From contig NZ_CP109434.1 in NCBI RefSeq assembly GCF_036227105.1, forward strand, positions 4,530,001 to 4,594,000: a DNA stretch of 64,000 nt. Reading direction: 5' to 3'. This DNA is from Amycolatopsis sp. NBC_01488. Its GTDB lineage: Bacteria > Actinomycetota > Actinomycetes > Mycobacteriales > Pseudonocardiaceae. The notes under the pieces were generated by a model. The model did not search any database and had not been told where the DNA came from. It worked only from the letters and a program-made list of their open reading frames with translations. The translations under genes and the position numbers were made by a program. This document shows, one piece after another, positions 44,480-53,654 of the stretch; positions within the stretch are counted from its first letter, which is position 1, and each line of letters opens with the position of its first letter.

Positions 44480-45489
44480 GACTTTCCGTACCCGACGGCT
44501 TCGCGCCACCGGTCCAGGGTGCGCATGTTGGCCAGCGTCTCGGCCCAGGTCAGCTCCGGCGCCTGCCGGTCGCCCACGTGCGCGGCGACGTGGTCCGCTT
44601 CGCGGGCGAAGACGCCTTGCGTCGCTTCGACCTCGATGACCTCCGGCTCGCCGTCGGCCGGTGTCAGGACGATCCGGGAAATCCCGGGCTTGCGCAGCGG
44701 GTGGATCCACGCGGGCTGCGGCACGTACAACTGACCGTGCGAGCCGTAGACGCGGATGCCGTCTTCCCGGGTCAGCCGGATGCCGCAGGAGATCGTCGCC
44801 AGGATGTCGCCGGGCAGGCGGAGCAGGCCGGTGGCGTACTCGTCGACGCCGGTCGTGCTCAGGCGGGCCATCCCGCTGACCTCGGTGGGCTCCACGACGT
44901 CCTGCCCGGTGGCGGCCCGGGCCACCAGCCGCGTCAGCGACGTGCAGTAGCAGCCGACGTCGAGGATCCCGCCGCCGCCGAGCGCCGGGTCGGACAGGCG
45001 GGCGGTCTCCTCCGGGTTGCTGTCGAAGGAGAACGCCGTGTCGACCGCGCGGACTTCGCCGATGGCGCCGCTCGCGATCAGCTCGACCAGCCGCCGCGTC
45101 TGCGGGTGCAGGCGGTACATGAACGCCTCCATGAGGAAGACGTCGTGCTTGCGGGCCGCGTCGATCACCTCTTCGGCGTCGGCGGCGGTGAGCGTCAGTG
45201 GCTTCTCGCACAGCACGTGCTTGCCCGCTTCGACCGCGGCGATGGCCCACTGCTTGTGCAGCGCGTGCGGCGTCGAGACGTACACGGCGTCGACGTCCGG
45301 GTCGGCGAGGAGGTCTTCGTAGCTGCCGTAGGCCTTCGGGATCTCGAAGCGGGTGGCGAATTCGCAGGCCCGGTCGGCGTCGCGGGCCGCGACCGCGGTG
45401 AGCGTGCCGTGCTTGCTTTCGTCGACGCCCGCGGCGAAGTGGGCGGCGATGGTCCCGGCGGCCAGCAGGCCCCAGCGCAGGTGCGTCAC
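44476..45489 (-). CDS. Gfo/Idh/MocA-family oxidoreductase embedded in the cob operon
   Basis: 337 residues. NAD(P)-binding N-domain (WGLLAAGTIAAHFAAGV) with the EKPL motif in HVLCEKPLTLTAADA, then the Gfo/Idh C-domain (GGGGILDVGCYCTSLTRL). Typical substrates are sugars or cyclitols. It overlaps cobM upstream and cobK downstream by 4 bp each, so it is co-translated with them, yet no such enzyme belongs to the known pathway. Confidence 0.9.
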   Translation of the reverse strand: MTHLRWGLLAAGTIAAHFAAGVDESKHGTLTAVAARDADRACEFATRFEIPKAYGSYEDLLADPDVDAVYVSTPHALHKQWAIAAVEAGKHVLCEKPLTLTAADAEEVIDAARKHDVFLMEAFMYRLHPQTRRLVELIASGAIGEVRAVDTAFSFDSNPEETARLSDPALGGGGILDVGCYCTSLTRLVARAATGQDVVEPTEVSGMARLSTTGVDEYATGLLRLPGDILATISCGIRLTREDGIRVYGSHGQLYVPQPAWIHPLRKPGISRIVLTPADGEPEVIEVEATQGVFAREADHVAAHVGDRQAPELTWAETLANMRTLDRWREAVGYGKS

Positions 45490-46247
45490 AACGACTCCGG
45501 TTGGTTCGCCCGGTCGCGGGCACGGGAATAGAGGAAGCTGTCCGGGAAGCCCGCGGCGGCGAGCACCCGGCCGACGAAGATGGTGGCAGCACGCGTCATC
45601 CCGGCCCCCCGCACGAGGTCGGGCAGTTCCCCGAGCACGCCCCGCACGACGGTTTCGCCCGGCTGCGTCGCGAGCGCGACGACGGCGACCGGGCAGTCGG
45701 CGCCGTAGTGGGGGATCAGCTCATCGGCGACCCGCTCGACGTGGTTGATCGCGAGGTGCAGAGCCAGCGTCGCCTCGGTGGCGGCGAAGGCGGCGAGCGT
45801 TTCCTTGGGCGCCATCTTGGTGGACCGCGCCTGGACCCGGGTGATGACGAGGCTCTGCCCGATCTCGGGCACGGTGAGTTCCCGTTTCAGCGCGGCGGCC
45901 GAAGCGGCGAAGGCGGGCACGCCGGGTACGACGTCGTAGGGCACGTCCCGCACGTCGAGGCGGCGCATCTGCTCGGCGACGGCGCTGTAGAGCGACGGGT
46001 CGCCGGAGGTCAGCCGGACCACCTCCTGACCGGCGTGATGAGCCTCCGCCATCCGCGCGACGATCGCCTCCAGCGCGAGGTTCGCCGTGTCGACGAGGAC
46101 TGCCTCCGAAGGGCAGTACGCGAGGAGGTCGGTGGGCGTCATGCTGCCGGGGTAGAGGCAGACATCGCACCGGGCGAGCAAGTCGCGGCCCCGCACGGTG
46201 ATGAGGTCGGCGGCACCCGGCCCGGCCCCGACGAAGTGCACGGTCAT
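45486..46247 (-). CDS. cobM: Precorrin-4 C11-methyltransferase
   Basis: 253 residues, single tetrapyrrole methylase domain: VHFVGAGPGAADLITVRG, CLYPGSMTP, VRLTSGDPSLYSAVAEQM and TRVQARSTKMAPKETL. Start ATG 46247 overlaps the cobL stop (ATGA); the ATG four codons upstream is less likely. Confidence 0.96.
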   Translation of the reverse strand: MTVHFVGAGPGAADLITVRGRDLLARCDVCLYPGSMTPTDLLAYCPSEAVLVDTANLALEAIVARMAEAHHAGQEVVRLTSGDPSLYSAVAEQMRRLDVRDVPYDVVPGVPAFAASAAALKRELTVPEIGQSLVITRVQARSTKMAPKETLAAFAATEATLALHLAINHVERVADELIPHYGADCPVAVVALATQPGETVVRGVLGELPDLVRGAGMTRAATIFVGRVLAAAGFPDSFLYSRARDRANQPESL

Positions 46248-47452
46248 CGGCTGCTCCACTGCGTCACGACGCGAGCCGGCGTCCAGCCGGTGAACCCGCC
46301 CAGCGTCCCCGCGCGTTCCACCCCGATCCGCACCAGCTCACCTCCATGTTGCGCATACGCCCGGGCCAGCACCTGCTCCGCCTCCAACGTCACCCCGTGC
46401 GCCACCAGCCGCGCCCCGGTCGCCAGGCACGCGTCCAGCACGCCCGGCGCCGTCACCCCGCCGCCGATGAACACCGCGTCCGGAGGCGGCAACGCGCTCA
46501 GCGCGTCCGGGGCGTCGCCCGTCACCACCTCCAGCTCCGGGACGCCCAGGTCCAGGGCGTTCCGGCCGATCCGCTCCGCCCGCGCCGGGTCACGCTCGAC
46601 CGCGATCGCGCGGTTCAGCCCGTGCAGCCGCGACCACTCGATACCGACGCTGCCCGCCCCCGCGCCGACGTCCCACAGCAGCTCGCCGGGGCTCGGCGCG
46701 AGCCGGGCGAGTGCCGACACCCGCAGGTCGCGCTTGGTCAGCTGGCCGTCGTGGGAGTACACGTCGTCCGGGATGCCGATCAGGGGCAGCGCGGGACCCG
46801 CGCACGTGAGCGCGAAGACCGTCAGCGGGCCGGGTTCGCCGGACCAGCCGTCGGAGATGCGCTCGCCGGGCCCGCCCAGGTCCTCCAGCGCGAACAGCTC
46901 GCTCTCGCCGAACCCGCGAATCGTCAGCAGGGAGCGCAACGCCGCCGCGTCCGCGCCCAGCACCAGCACCCGCCGCCCCGGGGCGAGCACCCGGGCGACG
47001 CGGGCCGACGACCGGCCGACGAGAGTCACCACCTCGGTCTCCTCGGCGGACCAGCCCAGCCGCGCCCGGGCCAGCGTCACCGACGAGACCGCGGGCAGCG
47101 CCTCGACCTCGTACCCATGCGCCACCAGTGTGGTGCCGACCCCCGACAAGAACGGATCACCGCTGGCCAGGACGCAGATCCGCTGCCCTTCGTGCTCGGC
47201 GATCAGCGCGTCGAGCCCCGGCAGCAACGGCGACGGCCATGGCACCCCCACGACCTCCGCCGGCAGGTAGCCCAGCTGCCGCGGCGCACCCAGCACGACG
47301 TCGGCCGCGAGCACCAGGGCCCGGGCCTGTTCGGAGAGCCCCGACCAGCCGTCGGCCCCGATGCCCACCACCGTCAGCCGCGCTGCGCGTGCCCCCGGAC
47401 CCCACGCCGGGGGCGCGCCCTCGGACCCCTCGCCGGCCGGCTCGGCGGGCAT
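46244..47452 (-). CDS. cobL: Precorrin-6Y C5,15-methyltransferase, decarboxylating (CbiE-CbiT fusion)
   Basis: About 402 residues. N-terminal CbiE methylase (LTVVGIGADGWSGLSEQAR; VLASGDPFLSGVGTTLV) methylates C5; C-terminal CbiT (LLWDVGAGAGSVGIEWSRL) methylates C15 and decarboxylates. Start ATG 47452 has GAGGGG upstream; GTG 47500 is an alternative giving a 16-residue extension. First gene of cobL-cobM-Gfo/Idh-cobK-bluB. Confidence 0.95.
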   Translation of the reverse strand: MPAEPAGEGSEGAPPAWGPGARAARLTVVGIGADGWSGLSEQARALVLAADVVLGAPRQLGYLPAEVVGVPWPSPLLPGLDALIAEHEGQRICVLASGDPFLSGVGTTLVAHGYEVEALPAVSSVTLARARLGWSAEETEVVTLVGRSSARVARVLAPGRRVLVLGADAAALRSLLTIRGFGESELFALEDLGGPGERISDGWSGEPGPLTVFALTCAGPALPLIGIPDDVYSHDGQLTKRDLRVSALARLAPSPGELLWDVGAGAGSVGIEWSRLHGLNRAIAVERDPARAERIGRNALDLGVPELEVVTGDAPDALSALPPPDAVFIGGGVTAPGVLDACLATGARLVAHGVTLEAEQVLARAYAQHGGELVRIGVERAGTLGGFTGWTPARVVTQWSSR

Positions 47453-47567
47453 GTCGGGCCCCTCGGGTCCCGTTGCAGGTGGACGTGATTTTTCGCGCAC
47501 GATTTCCCACCCTAAGCGAGCCGGGCGCTGTGCGATGATCGGCCGGTCGCCGAGTTCAGGAGTGCTG

Positions 47568-49520
47568 TTGAAGCCGTACCCGTTCACCGCCGTCGTCGGG
47601 CTGCCGGACCTGCGCCTGGCGCTGGTTCTCTCCTCGATCTCCCCCGCGGTCGGCGGCGTGCTGGTACGCGGCGAGAAGGGCACTGCGAAGTCGACCATGG
47701 TCCGCGCGCTCGCGGGCCTGCTGCCGAGCGTCGACGTCGTGGACGGCTGCCGGTTCTCCTGTGATCCCGAGGCGCCCGACCCGGCCTGCCCGGACGGCCC
47801 GCACGACGTGACGATCAGCCATCGGCGCCCGGCCAAGCTGGTCGAGCTGCCGGTCGGCGCGGCCGAGGACCGCGTCGTCGGGTCGCTGAACCTCGAACGC
47901 GCGCTCGGCGAAGGCGTCACGGACTACCAGCCGGGCCTGCTGGCCGCCGCGCACCGCGGGCTGCTCTACGTCGACGAGGTCAACCTGCTCCACGACCACC
48001 TCGTCGACACCCTGCTCGACGCCGCCGCGATGGGCCGCGCGACCGTCGAGCGCGAGGGCGTCTCGGTGTCGCACGCCGCGCGGTTCGTGCTGATCGGCAC
48101 CATGAACCCCGAGGAAGGCGAGCTGCGGCCGCAGCTGCTCGACCGGTTCGGCCTGACCGTCGAAGTCGCCTCCAGCCGCGACCCGGAGCAGCGCGTCGAG
48201 GTCGTCCGGCGGCGTCTCGCCTACGAAGCGGACCCGGACGGCTTCGCGGCCGAGTACGCGGCCGAGGACGCCCAGCTCGCCGCGGACATCGAAGCGGCGC
48301 AACGGCTTCTGCCCGCCGTCAAGCTGCCCGACGACGCGCTGCGCCGGATCGCCGAGGTCTGCGCGTCCTTCGAGGTCGACGGCATGCGCGCGGACATCGT
48401 CACCGCGCGCACCGCGGTCGCGCACGCGGCCTGGGCCGGGCGCGACGAGGTGACCACCGACGACGTCCGCGTCGCCGCACGGCTCGCGCTGCCGCACCGC
48501 CGCCGCCGGAACCCGTTCGACGCCCCGGGCATCTCGGAAGAGCAGCTGGAACAGGCCCTCCGGGACGCCCAGCCGCCGGAGCCGGGCCCCGAAGACGACG
48601 GTCCCGGTTCGGGGTCGACGCCCGAAGAAGCACCGCGGGAAGTCCCGCAGGGAGAGGCGCCGCAGGGCGAGCCCCAGCAGAAGCCGAGCGGCGGGCAGCA
48701 GAAGACCGTCGGCGCGGGCGAGACGTTCAAGGCACGCGTGTTCCGCGTCAAGGGCACGGGCGAAGGCGAGCGCGGACGCCGGTCGCGCGCGATCACCGAC
48801 AGCGGTCGCACCATCGGCGTCCAGCCCCCGAGCGTCCGCGACGGACGGCCGCACCTGGTCGCGACGGTGAAAGCCGCGGCGCCGCACCAGAAAGCCCGCG
48901 GCCGCGACGGCGCTGGGCTGAAGCTGCGCCGCCAGGACCTCCGCTTCGCGCTGCGCGAAGGCCGCGAAGGCAACCTCGTGCTGTTCTGCGTCGACGCGTC
49001 CGGCTCGATGGGCGCCAAGGCACGGATGCGCGAGGTCAAGTCCGCGGTGCTGTCCCTGCTGCTCGACGCCTACCAGCGGCGCGACAAGGTCGGGCTCGTC
49101 ACCTTCCGCGGCAACGCCGCCGAACTGGCGCTGCCGCCGACGATCAGCGTCGACGCGGCCGCGTCCCGGCTCGAAGGCCTGCCGACCGGCGGCCGGACAC
49201 CCCTCGCGGAAGGCCTCCTGGAGGCCGCGCGGGTGCTGCGCGTCGAGGAGATCCGCGACCCGCGGCGCCGTCCGCTGCTGGTCGTCGTCACCGACGGCCG
49301 GGCCACCAGCGGGCCCGACGCCGTCGCGCGCGCCCAGGCCGCGGCCGGACTGCTCGCCGGCGTCACCACCATCGTCATGGACTGCGAAAGCGGCCGGATG
49401 CGGCTCGGCCTGGCCGCCGACCTGGCCGGCCACCTGGGCGCGGAGCACGTGCCCCTGGGCGACGTCGCCGCCGAGTCCCTCGCGAACGCGGTCCGCGCCC
49501 GGACCGGAAAGGCCGCCTGA
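47568..49520 (+). CDS. Cobaltochelatase AAA+/VWA subunit (ChlI-ChlD fusion)
   Basis: About 650 residues. N-terminal AAA+ ChlI/BchI-like ATPase (Walker A GVLVRGEKGTAKSTMV; Walker B LLYVDEVNLL), a charged Pro/Gln/Glu linker (about 335-390), then a ChlD-like VWA domain with the MIDAS DASGSMGAKARM and TDGRATSGPD. With CobN it drives Co2+ insertion in place of separate CobS and CobT chelatase subunits, as in mycobacteria. TTG 47568 with AGGAG is preferred because homologues begin near PYPFTAVVG; GTG 47562 and ATG 47535 are alternatives. Confidence 0.92.
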   Translation: MKPYPFTAVVGLPDLRLALVLSSISPAVGGVLVRGEKGTAKSTMVRALAGLLPSVDVVDGCRFSCDPEAPDPACPDGPHDVTISHRRPAKLVELPVGAAEDRVVGSLNLERALGEGVTDYQPGLLAAAHRGLLYVDEVNLLHDHLVDTLLDAAAMGRATVEREGVSVSHAARFVLIGTMNPEEGELRPQLLDRFGLTVEVASSRDPEQRVEVVRRRLAYEADPDGFAAEYAAEDAQLAADIEAAQRLLPAVKLPDDALRRIAEVCASFEVDGMRADIVTARTAVAHAAWAGRDEVTTDDVRVAARLALPHRRRRNPFDAPGISEEQLEQALRDAQPPEPGPEDDGPGSGSTPEEAPREVPQGEAPQGEPQQKPSGGQQKTVGAGETFKARVFRVKGTGEGERGRRSRAITDSGRTIGVQPPSVRDGRPHLVATVKAAAPHQKARGRDGAGLKLRRQDLRFALREGREGNLVLFCVDASGSMGAKARMREVKSAVLSLLLDAYQRRDKVGLVTFRGNAAELALPPTISVDAAASRLEGLPTGGRTPLAEGLLEAARVLRVEEIRDPRRRPLLVVVTDGRATSGPDAVARAQAAAGLLAGVTTIVMDCESGRMRLGLAADLAGHLGAEHVPLGDVAAESLANAVRARTGKAA

Positions 49521-50134
49521 TGCCCCAGGGAAAGCCTTCGGTTGTGCCGGCCGACGGCCTGACCACCCGCCAGCGCCGCAACCGGCCGCTGCTCGCCGTG
49601 CACACCGGCGAGATGAAGGGCAAGTCGACGGCCGCGTTCGGGATGGCGCTGCGCGCCTGGAACCAGGGCTGGTCGATCGGCGTGTTCCAGTTCGTCAAGT
49701 CGGCGAAGTGGCGCGTCGGCGAGGAAGCCGCGTTCAAGGCGCTGGGCAAGCTGCACGACGACACCGGCCAGGGCGGCCCGGTCGAGTGGCACAAGATGGG
49801 CGAGGGCTGGAGCTGGACGCGCAAGTCCGGCACCGACGAGGACCACGCGGCGAACGCGCGTGAGGGCTGGGCGGAGATCAAGCGCCGGCTCGCCGCCGAG
49901 GCGCACGACTTCTACGTCCTCGACGAGTTCTCCTACCTGCTCAAGTGGGGCTGGCTCGAAGTCGACGACGTCGTGTCCACTTTGGTCTCCCGGCCGGGGC
50001 ACCAGCACGTCGTCGTCACCGGCCGGTACGCGCCGCCCGAGCTGGTCGAGGCCGCCGACCTCGTCGCCGAGATGACCAAGGTCAAGCACCCGATGGACGC
50101 CGGCCAGAAGGGCCAGCGGGGGATCGAGTGGTAG
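49520..50134 (+). CDS. cobO: Cob(I)yrinic acid a,c-diamide adenosyltransferase
   Basis: 204 residues, BtuR/CobO type. P-loop GEMKGKSTAAFGMALRA binds ATP inversely to transfer adenosyl to Co(I); FVKSAKWRVGEEAAF and LDEFSYLLKWGWL are conserved. The ATG shares its A with the preceding TGA stop. Confidence 0.96.
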   Translation: MPQGKPSVVPADGLTTRQRRNRPLLAVHTGEMKGKSTAAFGMALRAWNQGWSIGVFQFVKSAKWRVGEEAAFKALGKLHDDTGQGGPVEWHKMGEGWSWTRKSGTDEDHAANAREGWAEIKRRLAAEAHDFYVLDEFSYLLKWGWLEVDDVVSTLVSRPGHQHVVVTGRYAPPELVEAADLVAEMTKVKHPMDAGQKGQRGIEW

Positions 50135-51459
50135 CGCGCGTGGTCGTCGCCGCGCCCGGCTCCGGGCACGGCAAGACCACGATCGCCGCCGGGCTGATGG
50201 CGGCGCTGCGCGAAGCCGGGCACCGCGTCTCCGGGCACAAGGTCGGGCCCGACTTCATCGACCCGAGCTACCACGCCCTCGCCACCGGGCGCCCCGCGCG
50301 CAACCTCGACCCGTTCCTGCAGGGCGAAGACGCGCTGATCCCGTTGCTGCGGCACGGTTCCCGCGGCGCCGACATCGCGGTCATCGAAGGCGTGATGGGC
50401 CTGTTCGACGGCGCTCTCGGCACCGAGGGCTACGCCTCGACCGCGCACGTCGCCCGGCTCCTGGACGCGCCGGTGGTCCTGGTCGTGGACGCGTCGGCGG
50501 CGTCGCGCAGCGTCGCGGCCACCGTGCTCGGGTTCGCTTCCTACGACACGCGGGTGCGGCTGGCCGGGGTCATCCTCAACAAGCTGGGCTCGCAGCGGCA
50601 CCGCGACGAGATCGCGGCCGCGCTGGAGGCCACCGGCGTCCCGCTGCTGGGCGCGTTGTACCGCAACGAAGAGATCCACGCGCCGAGCCGGCACCTCGGG
50701 CTCGTCCCGGCGGCGGAACGGGCGTCGGACGCGCAGCGCGTGCTGCCTTCCCTGGCCGCGTGGGTGCGCGACGGCGTCGACCTCGAAACGATTGTCCGGA
50801 TCGCTTCCGGGGCTTCGCGGCTTTCGGCACCCGCGTGGGAACCGTCCGGTGTGGACGGTCCGCGCGTGACCGTCGCGGCCGCGGGCGGGGCGGCGTTCAC
50901 GTTCCGCTACACCGAGAACGTCGAGCTGCTGGCCGCCTGCGGGGTCGAGGTGGTCGACGTCGATCCGTTGCGGGACAAGGCCTTGCCCGACGGGTGTGCC
51001 GGGCTGTACTTCGGCGGCGGGTTCCCCGAGGTGCACGCGGCGGAGCTGTCGGCGAACACGGCGTTGCGGCTCGAGGTGGCGTCGGCGATCGAACGCGGCA
51101 TGCCGGTGAGCGCGGAATGCGCGGGCCTGCTGTACCTGTGCCAGTCGCTGGACGGCCTGCCGATGGTCGGCGCGGTGCCCGCGGACGCGAAGATGACCGC
51201 CCGCGGCAAGCTCGGCTACCGGCGCGCGGTCGCCGTCGAGGACAACGTCCTGGCCACGGCCGGGCAGCGCGTCACCGGGCACGAGTTCCACCGCACCGAG
51301 GTCACGCCGTCGCACGGCGCGACGGCCGCGTGGGGCTGGGACCGGCAGCTGGACGGCTTCGCGTCGCCGACCCTGCACGCGTCCTACCTGCACGTCCACT
51401 GGGCCGGGTATCCCGAGCTGGCCCGGCGGTTCGCGGCGCGGGTTCGAGCCAATGCGTGA
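50128..51459 (+). CDS. cobB: Hydrogenobyrinic acid a,c-diamide synthase (CobB/CbiA)
   Basis: 443 residues. ATP-dependent glutamine amidotransferase: dethiobiotin-synthetase-like N-domain with VVVAAPGSGHGKTTIAAGL and GHKVGPDFIDPSYH, then a class I GATase with the nucleophile Cys in SAECAGLLYLCQSL. GTG 50128 overlaps the cobO stop region. Confidence 0.95.
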   Translation: MVARVVVAAPGSGHGKTTIAAGLMAALREAGHRVSGHKVGPDFIDPSYHALATGRPARNLDPFLQGEDALIPLLRHGSRGADIAVIEGVMGLFDGALGTEGYASTAHVARLLDAPVVLVVDASAASRSVAATVLGFASYDTRVRLAGVILNKLGSQRHRDEIAAALEATGVPLLGALYRNEEIHAPSRHLGLVPAAERASDAQRVLPSLAAWVRDGVDLETIVRIASGASRLSAPAWEPSGVDGPRVTVAAAGGAAFTFRYTENVELLAACGVEVVDVDPLRDKALPDGCAGLYFGGGFPEVHAAELSANTALRLEVASAIERGMPVSAECAGLLYLCQSLDGLPMVGAVPADAKMTARGKLGYRRAVAVEDNVLATAGQRVTGHEFHRTEVTPSHGATAAWGWDRQLDGFASPTLHASYLHVHWAGYPELARRFAARVRANA

Positions 51460-52468
51460 CTACGACCTGCACCACCACGGTGACCGGGAGGTCGGGCCGG
51501 GGCTGGTCGACCTCGCCGTGAACGTCCGGCTGCCGCGGCCGCCCGCGTGGCTGCGGGACGAGCTGGCGTCCGCTTTGGACACCCTGGCCGCTTATCCGTC
51601 CACTGTGGATGCCGAGCTTTCCGTTGCCGCGCGCCACGGCCGTCCTCCGTCGGAAGTCCTGGTCACGGCCGGCGCGGCGGAGGCGTTCACGCTGCTGGCT
51701 TCGGCTCTCCGGCCACGGCACGCGGTGGTCGTGCACCCGCAGTTCACCGAGCCGGAGGCGGCGCTGCGGGCGGCGGGACACGCGGTGTCGCGCGTGATCC
51801 TGTCCGAAGAGGACGGATTCGTGCTGGACCCGGCGCTGGTCCCGGCCGATGCCGACCTGGTGTTCGTGGGCAATCCGACGAACCCGACGTCGGTGCTGCA
51901 CCCGTCTTCGTCGTTGCGTTCGCTGACGCGACCCGGGCGGCTGCTCGTGGTCGACGAGGCGTTCCTGGACGCCGTCCCCGGCGAGGTCGAGACCCTCGCC
52001 GCCGGTGTCCCGGGTATCGTCGTGCTGCGCAGCCTGACGAAGACGTGGGGCCTGGCCGGGCTGCGGGCGGGATACGTCCTCGCGGCGCCGGACGTCATCG
52101 AGCGGTTGCGGGCGGTGCAGGTGCCCTGGTCGGTGTCCACGCTGGCCGGCGTGGCGACGGTGGCGTGCTGCCGTCCGTCCGCTTTGGAGGAGGCGGAAAA
52201 GCTGGCGATCGCGGGGGAGGCAGACCGCGACTACCTGGTGTCGCGCCTGACGGATGCGGGTGTTCCCGTGGTGGGTGACCCACGTGGTCCGTTCGTGCTG
52301 GTTCGGGTCCCGGACGGCGCTTCGCTGCGTGCTCGGCTGCGTGAAGCGGGTTATGCGGTGCGCCGGGGCGACACGTTCCCGGGCCTCGGCCCGGACCACC
52401 TGCGCCTGGCGGTCCGTGACCCCGCGACGACGGACGCGTTCCTGAGCGCGTTGCGGAAGCTTTTGTAA
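51452..52468 (+). CDS. cobC: Rv2231c-type PLP-dependent CobC aminotransferase-fold protein
   Basis: 338 residues, fold-type I PLP enzyme near histidinol-phosphate aminotransferase and threonine-phosphate decarboxylase. Key sites: VFVGNPTNPTSVLH, VVDEAFLD and the PLP Lys in LRSLTKTWGLAGLRAGY. In this context it is expected to supply (R)-1-amino-2-propanol phosphate for the nucleotide loop. It overlaps cobB by 8 bp. Confidence 0.9.
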   Translation: MRDYDLHHHGDREVGPGLVDLAVNVRLPRPPAWLRDELASALDTLAAYPSTVDAELSVAARHGRPPSEVLVTAGAAEAFTLLASALRPRHAVVVHPQFTEPEAALRAAGHAVSRVILSEEDGFVLDPALVPADADLVFVGNPTNPTSVLHPSSSLRSLTRPGRLLVVDEAFLDAVPGEVETLAAGVPGIVVLRSLTKTWGLAGLRAGYVLAAPDVIERLRAVQVPWSVSTLAGVATVACCRPSALEEAEKLAIAGEADRDYLVSRLTDAGVPVVGDPRGPFVLVRVPDGASLRARLREAGYAVRRGDTFPGLGPDHLRLAVRDPATTDAFLSALRKLL

Positions 52469-52549
52469 ACACCGACAGGGGGTTGTCGCCACCGCCGCCG
52501 AGACTGGGCAGAGCCGGGAAACGCCCGGTGTGGCAGCGGAAGGAACGAC

Positions 52550-52906
52550 ATGCCCGGATTCAACGACGTCGCCTGGTTCGAGATCGGCGCCGCCGACCCG
52601 GCGGGCGCCGAACGGTTCTACGGCGACGTGTTCGGCTGGAAGGTCGCCCAGGACGACGCGGCGAGCACCGACACGGCCTACCGCGTCATCGACACTGGTG
52701 GCTCGCGCGGCGGCCTGTTCACCGGCAAGGAGAACTACGCGATCTTCACGGTGCTGGTCGAGGACGTCGACGCCACCTGCCGTCAGGTCGAGGCAGCCGG
52801 CGGGCGGGTGCAGCGGCCACCGAGCGTCAACCCGGTCGGCGTGACGTTCGCGCACCTGCTCGATCCGGCGGGCAACCACTTCTCGGTGTTCACCCCGCCA
52901 AAGTGA
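52550..52906 (+). CDS. VOC-family (glyoxalase-like) protein
   Basis: 118 residues, one betaalphabetabetabeta pair: DVAWFEIGAADPAGAERFYGDVFGWK and LVEDVDATCRQVEAAGGRV, ending LLDPAGNHFSVFTPP. Probably a small metal-binding lyase/dioxygenase-like or drug-binding protein. GGAAGGAACGAC before ATG 52550. Its 3' end overlaps the WYL regulator gene by 17 bp tail to tail. Confidence 0.9.
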   Translation: MPGFNDVAWFEIGAADPAGAERFYGDVFGWKVAQDDAASTDTAYRVIDTGGSRGGLFTGKENYAIFTVLVEDVDATCRQVEAAGGRVQRPPSVNPVGVTFAHLLDPAGNHFSVFTPPK

Positions 52907-53576
52907 GCTGCTCGACGTCGCCGTACGGGATGTCGAGGTCCTCGGGCCGCAGCCGGCGCAGCGGCGGCACCTCGGCGGTCACGGAGAAGGAGGTGATCCG
53001 GTCGGTGCGGAAGGCCCGGACCTCCCGGCGCAGCCGGCACCAGGCCACCAGGTACCAGTGCGCGGGCTTGCCGACGTAGCCGAGCGGCTCGATCTCCCGC
53101 CGGGTGACGGTGCCTTCGCGGTCGGCGTACCGGATGCGCAGGACGCGGCGGATGCCGAGCACGTGCGGCATCGGCGGGATCGGACCCTCGCCGAGCAGGT
53201 GGACGCAGGCGGCGAGGTCCTGCGCCGCGGCGGCGTCCTCCTGTCGCATCGCCGCGATGAGCTTGCGCAGCGCCGAGCGCCCTTCCGCGCGGAACGGGGT
53301 GCCGTCGAGGTGCTTCAGCGCGAGGGCCATGGCGACGGCCTCACCGGGGGTCAGGTTGACCGGCGGCATCGTGTGCGCCTTGTCGAGGCAGTACCCGCCG
53401 GTGCGGCCGACTTCGGCGTAGATCGGCACGCCGGACTGCTGCAGCGCGCTGATGTCCCGTTCGACGGTGCGTACGCTCACCTCGAACCGGGTCGCGAGCC
53501 AGCGCGCGCTGCGTGGGCGGGGCGCGACAGCACGGAGTTCTTCGACGAGCGCGTACAGCCGATCGGTTCGGTTCAC
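52890..53576 (-). CDS. YafY/DeoR-type HTH regulator with WYL domain
   Basis: 228 residues from GTG 53576. HTH_11 at the N-terminus (WLATRFEVSVRTVERDISALQQSGVPI), the linker GGYCLDKAHTMPPVNLTPGEA, then WYL with PAHWYLVAWCRLRREVRAFRTDRI. An in-frame ATG at 53606 would add ten residues. It may control the convergent VOC gene, as is common for such pairs. Confidence 0.88.
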   Translation of the reverse strand: MNRTDRLYALVEELRAVAPRPRSARWLATRFEVSVRTVERDISALQQSGVPIYAEVGRTGGYCLDKAHTMPPVNLTPGEAVAMALALKHLDGTPFRAEGRSALRKLIAAMRQEDAAAAQDLAACVHLLGEGPIPPMPHVLGIRRVLRIRYADREGTVTRREIEPLGYVGKPAHWYLVAWCRLRREVRAFRTDRITSFSVTAEVPPLRRLRPEDLDIPYGDVEQLTLAG

Positions 53577-53654
53577 GCGCTGCACTCTAGAAAGGGGGTA
53601 CGACATTTTCGCGACGTCCAAGGCGGTGCCGGGGCCTCGATCGTGACGCGCGCA

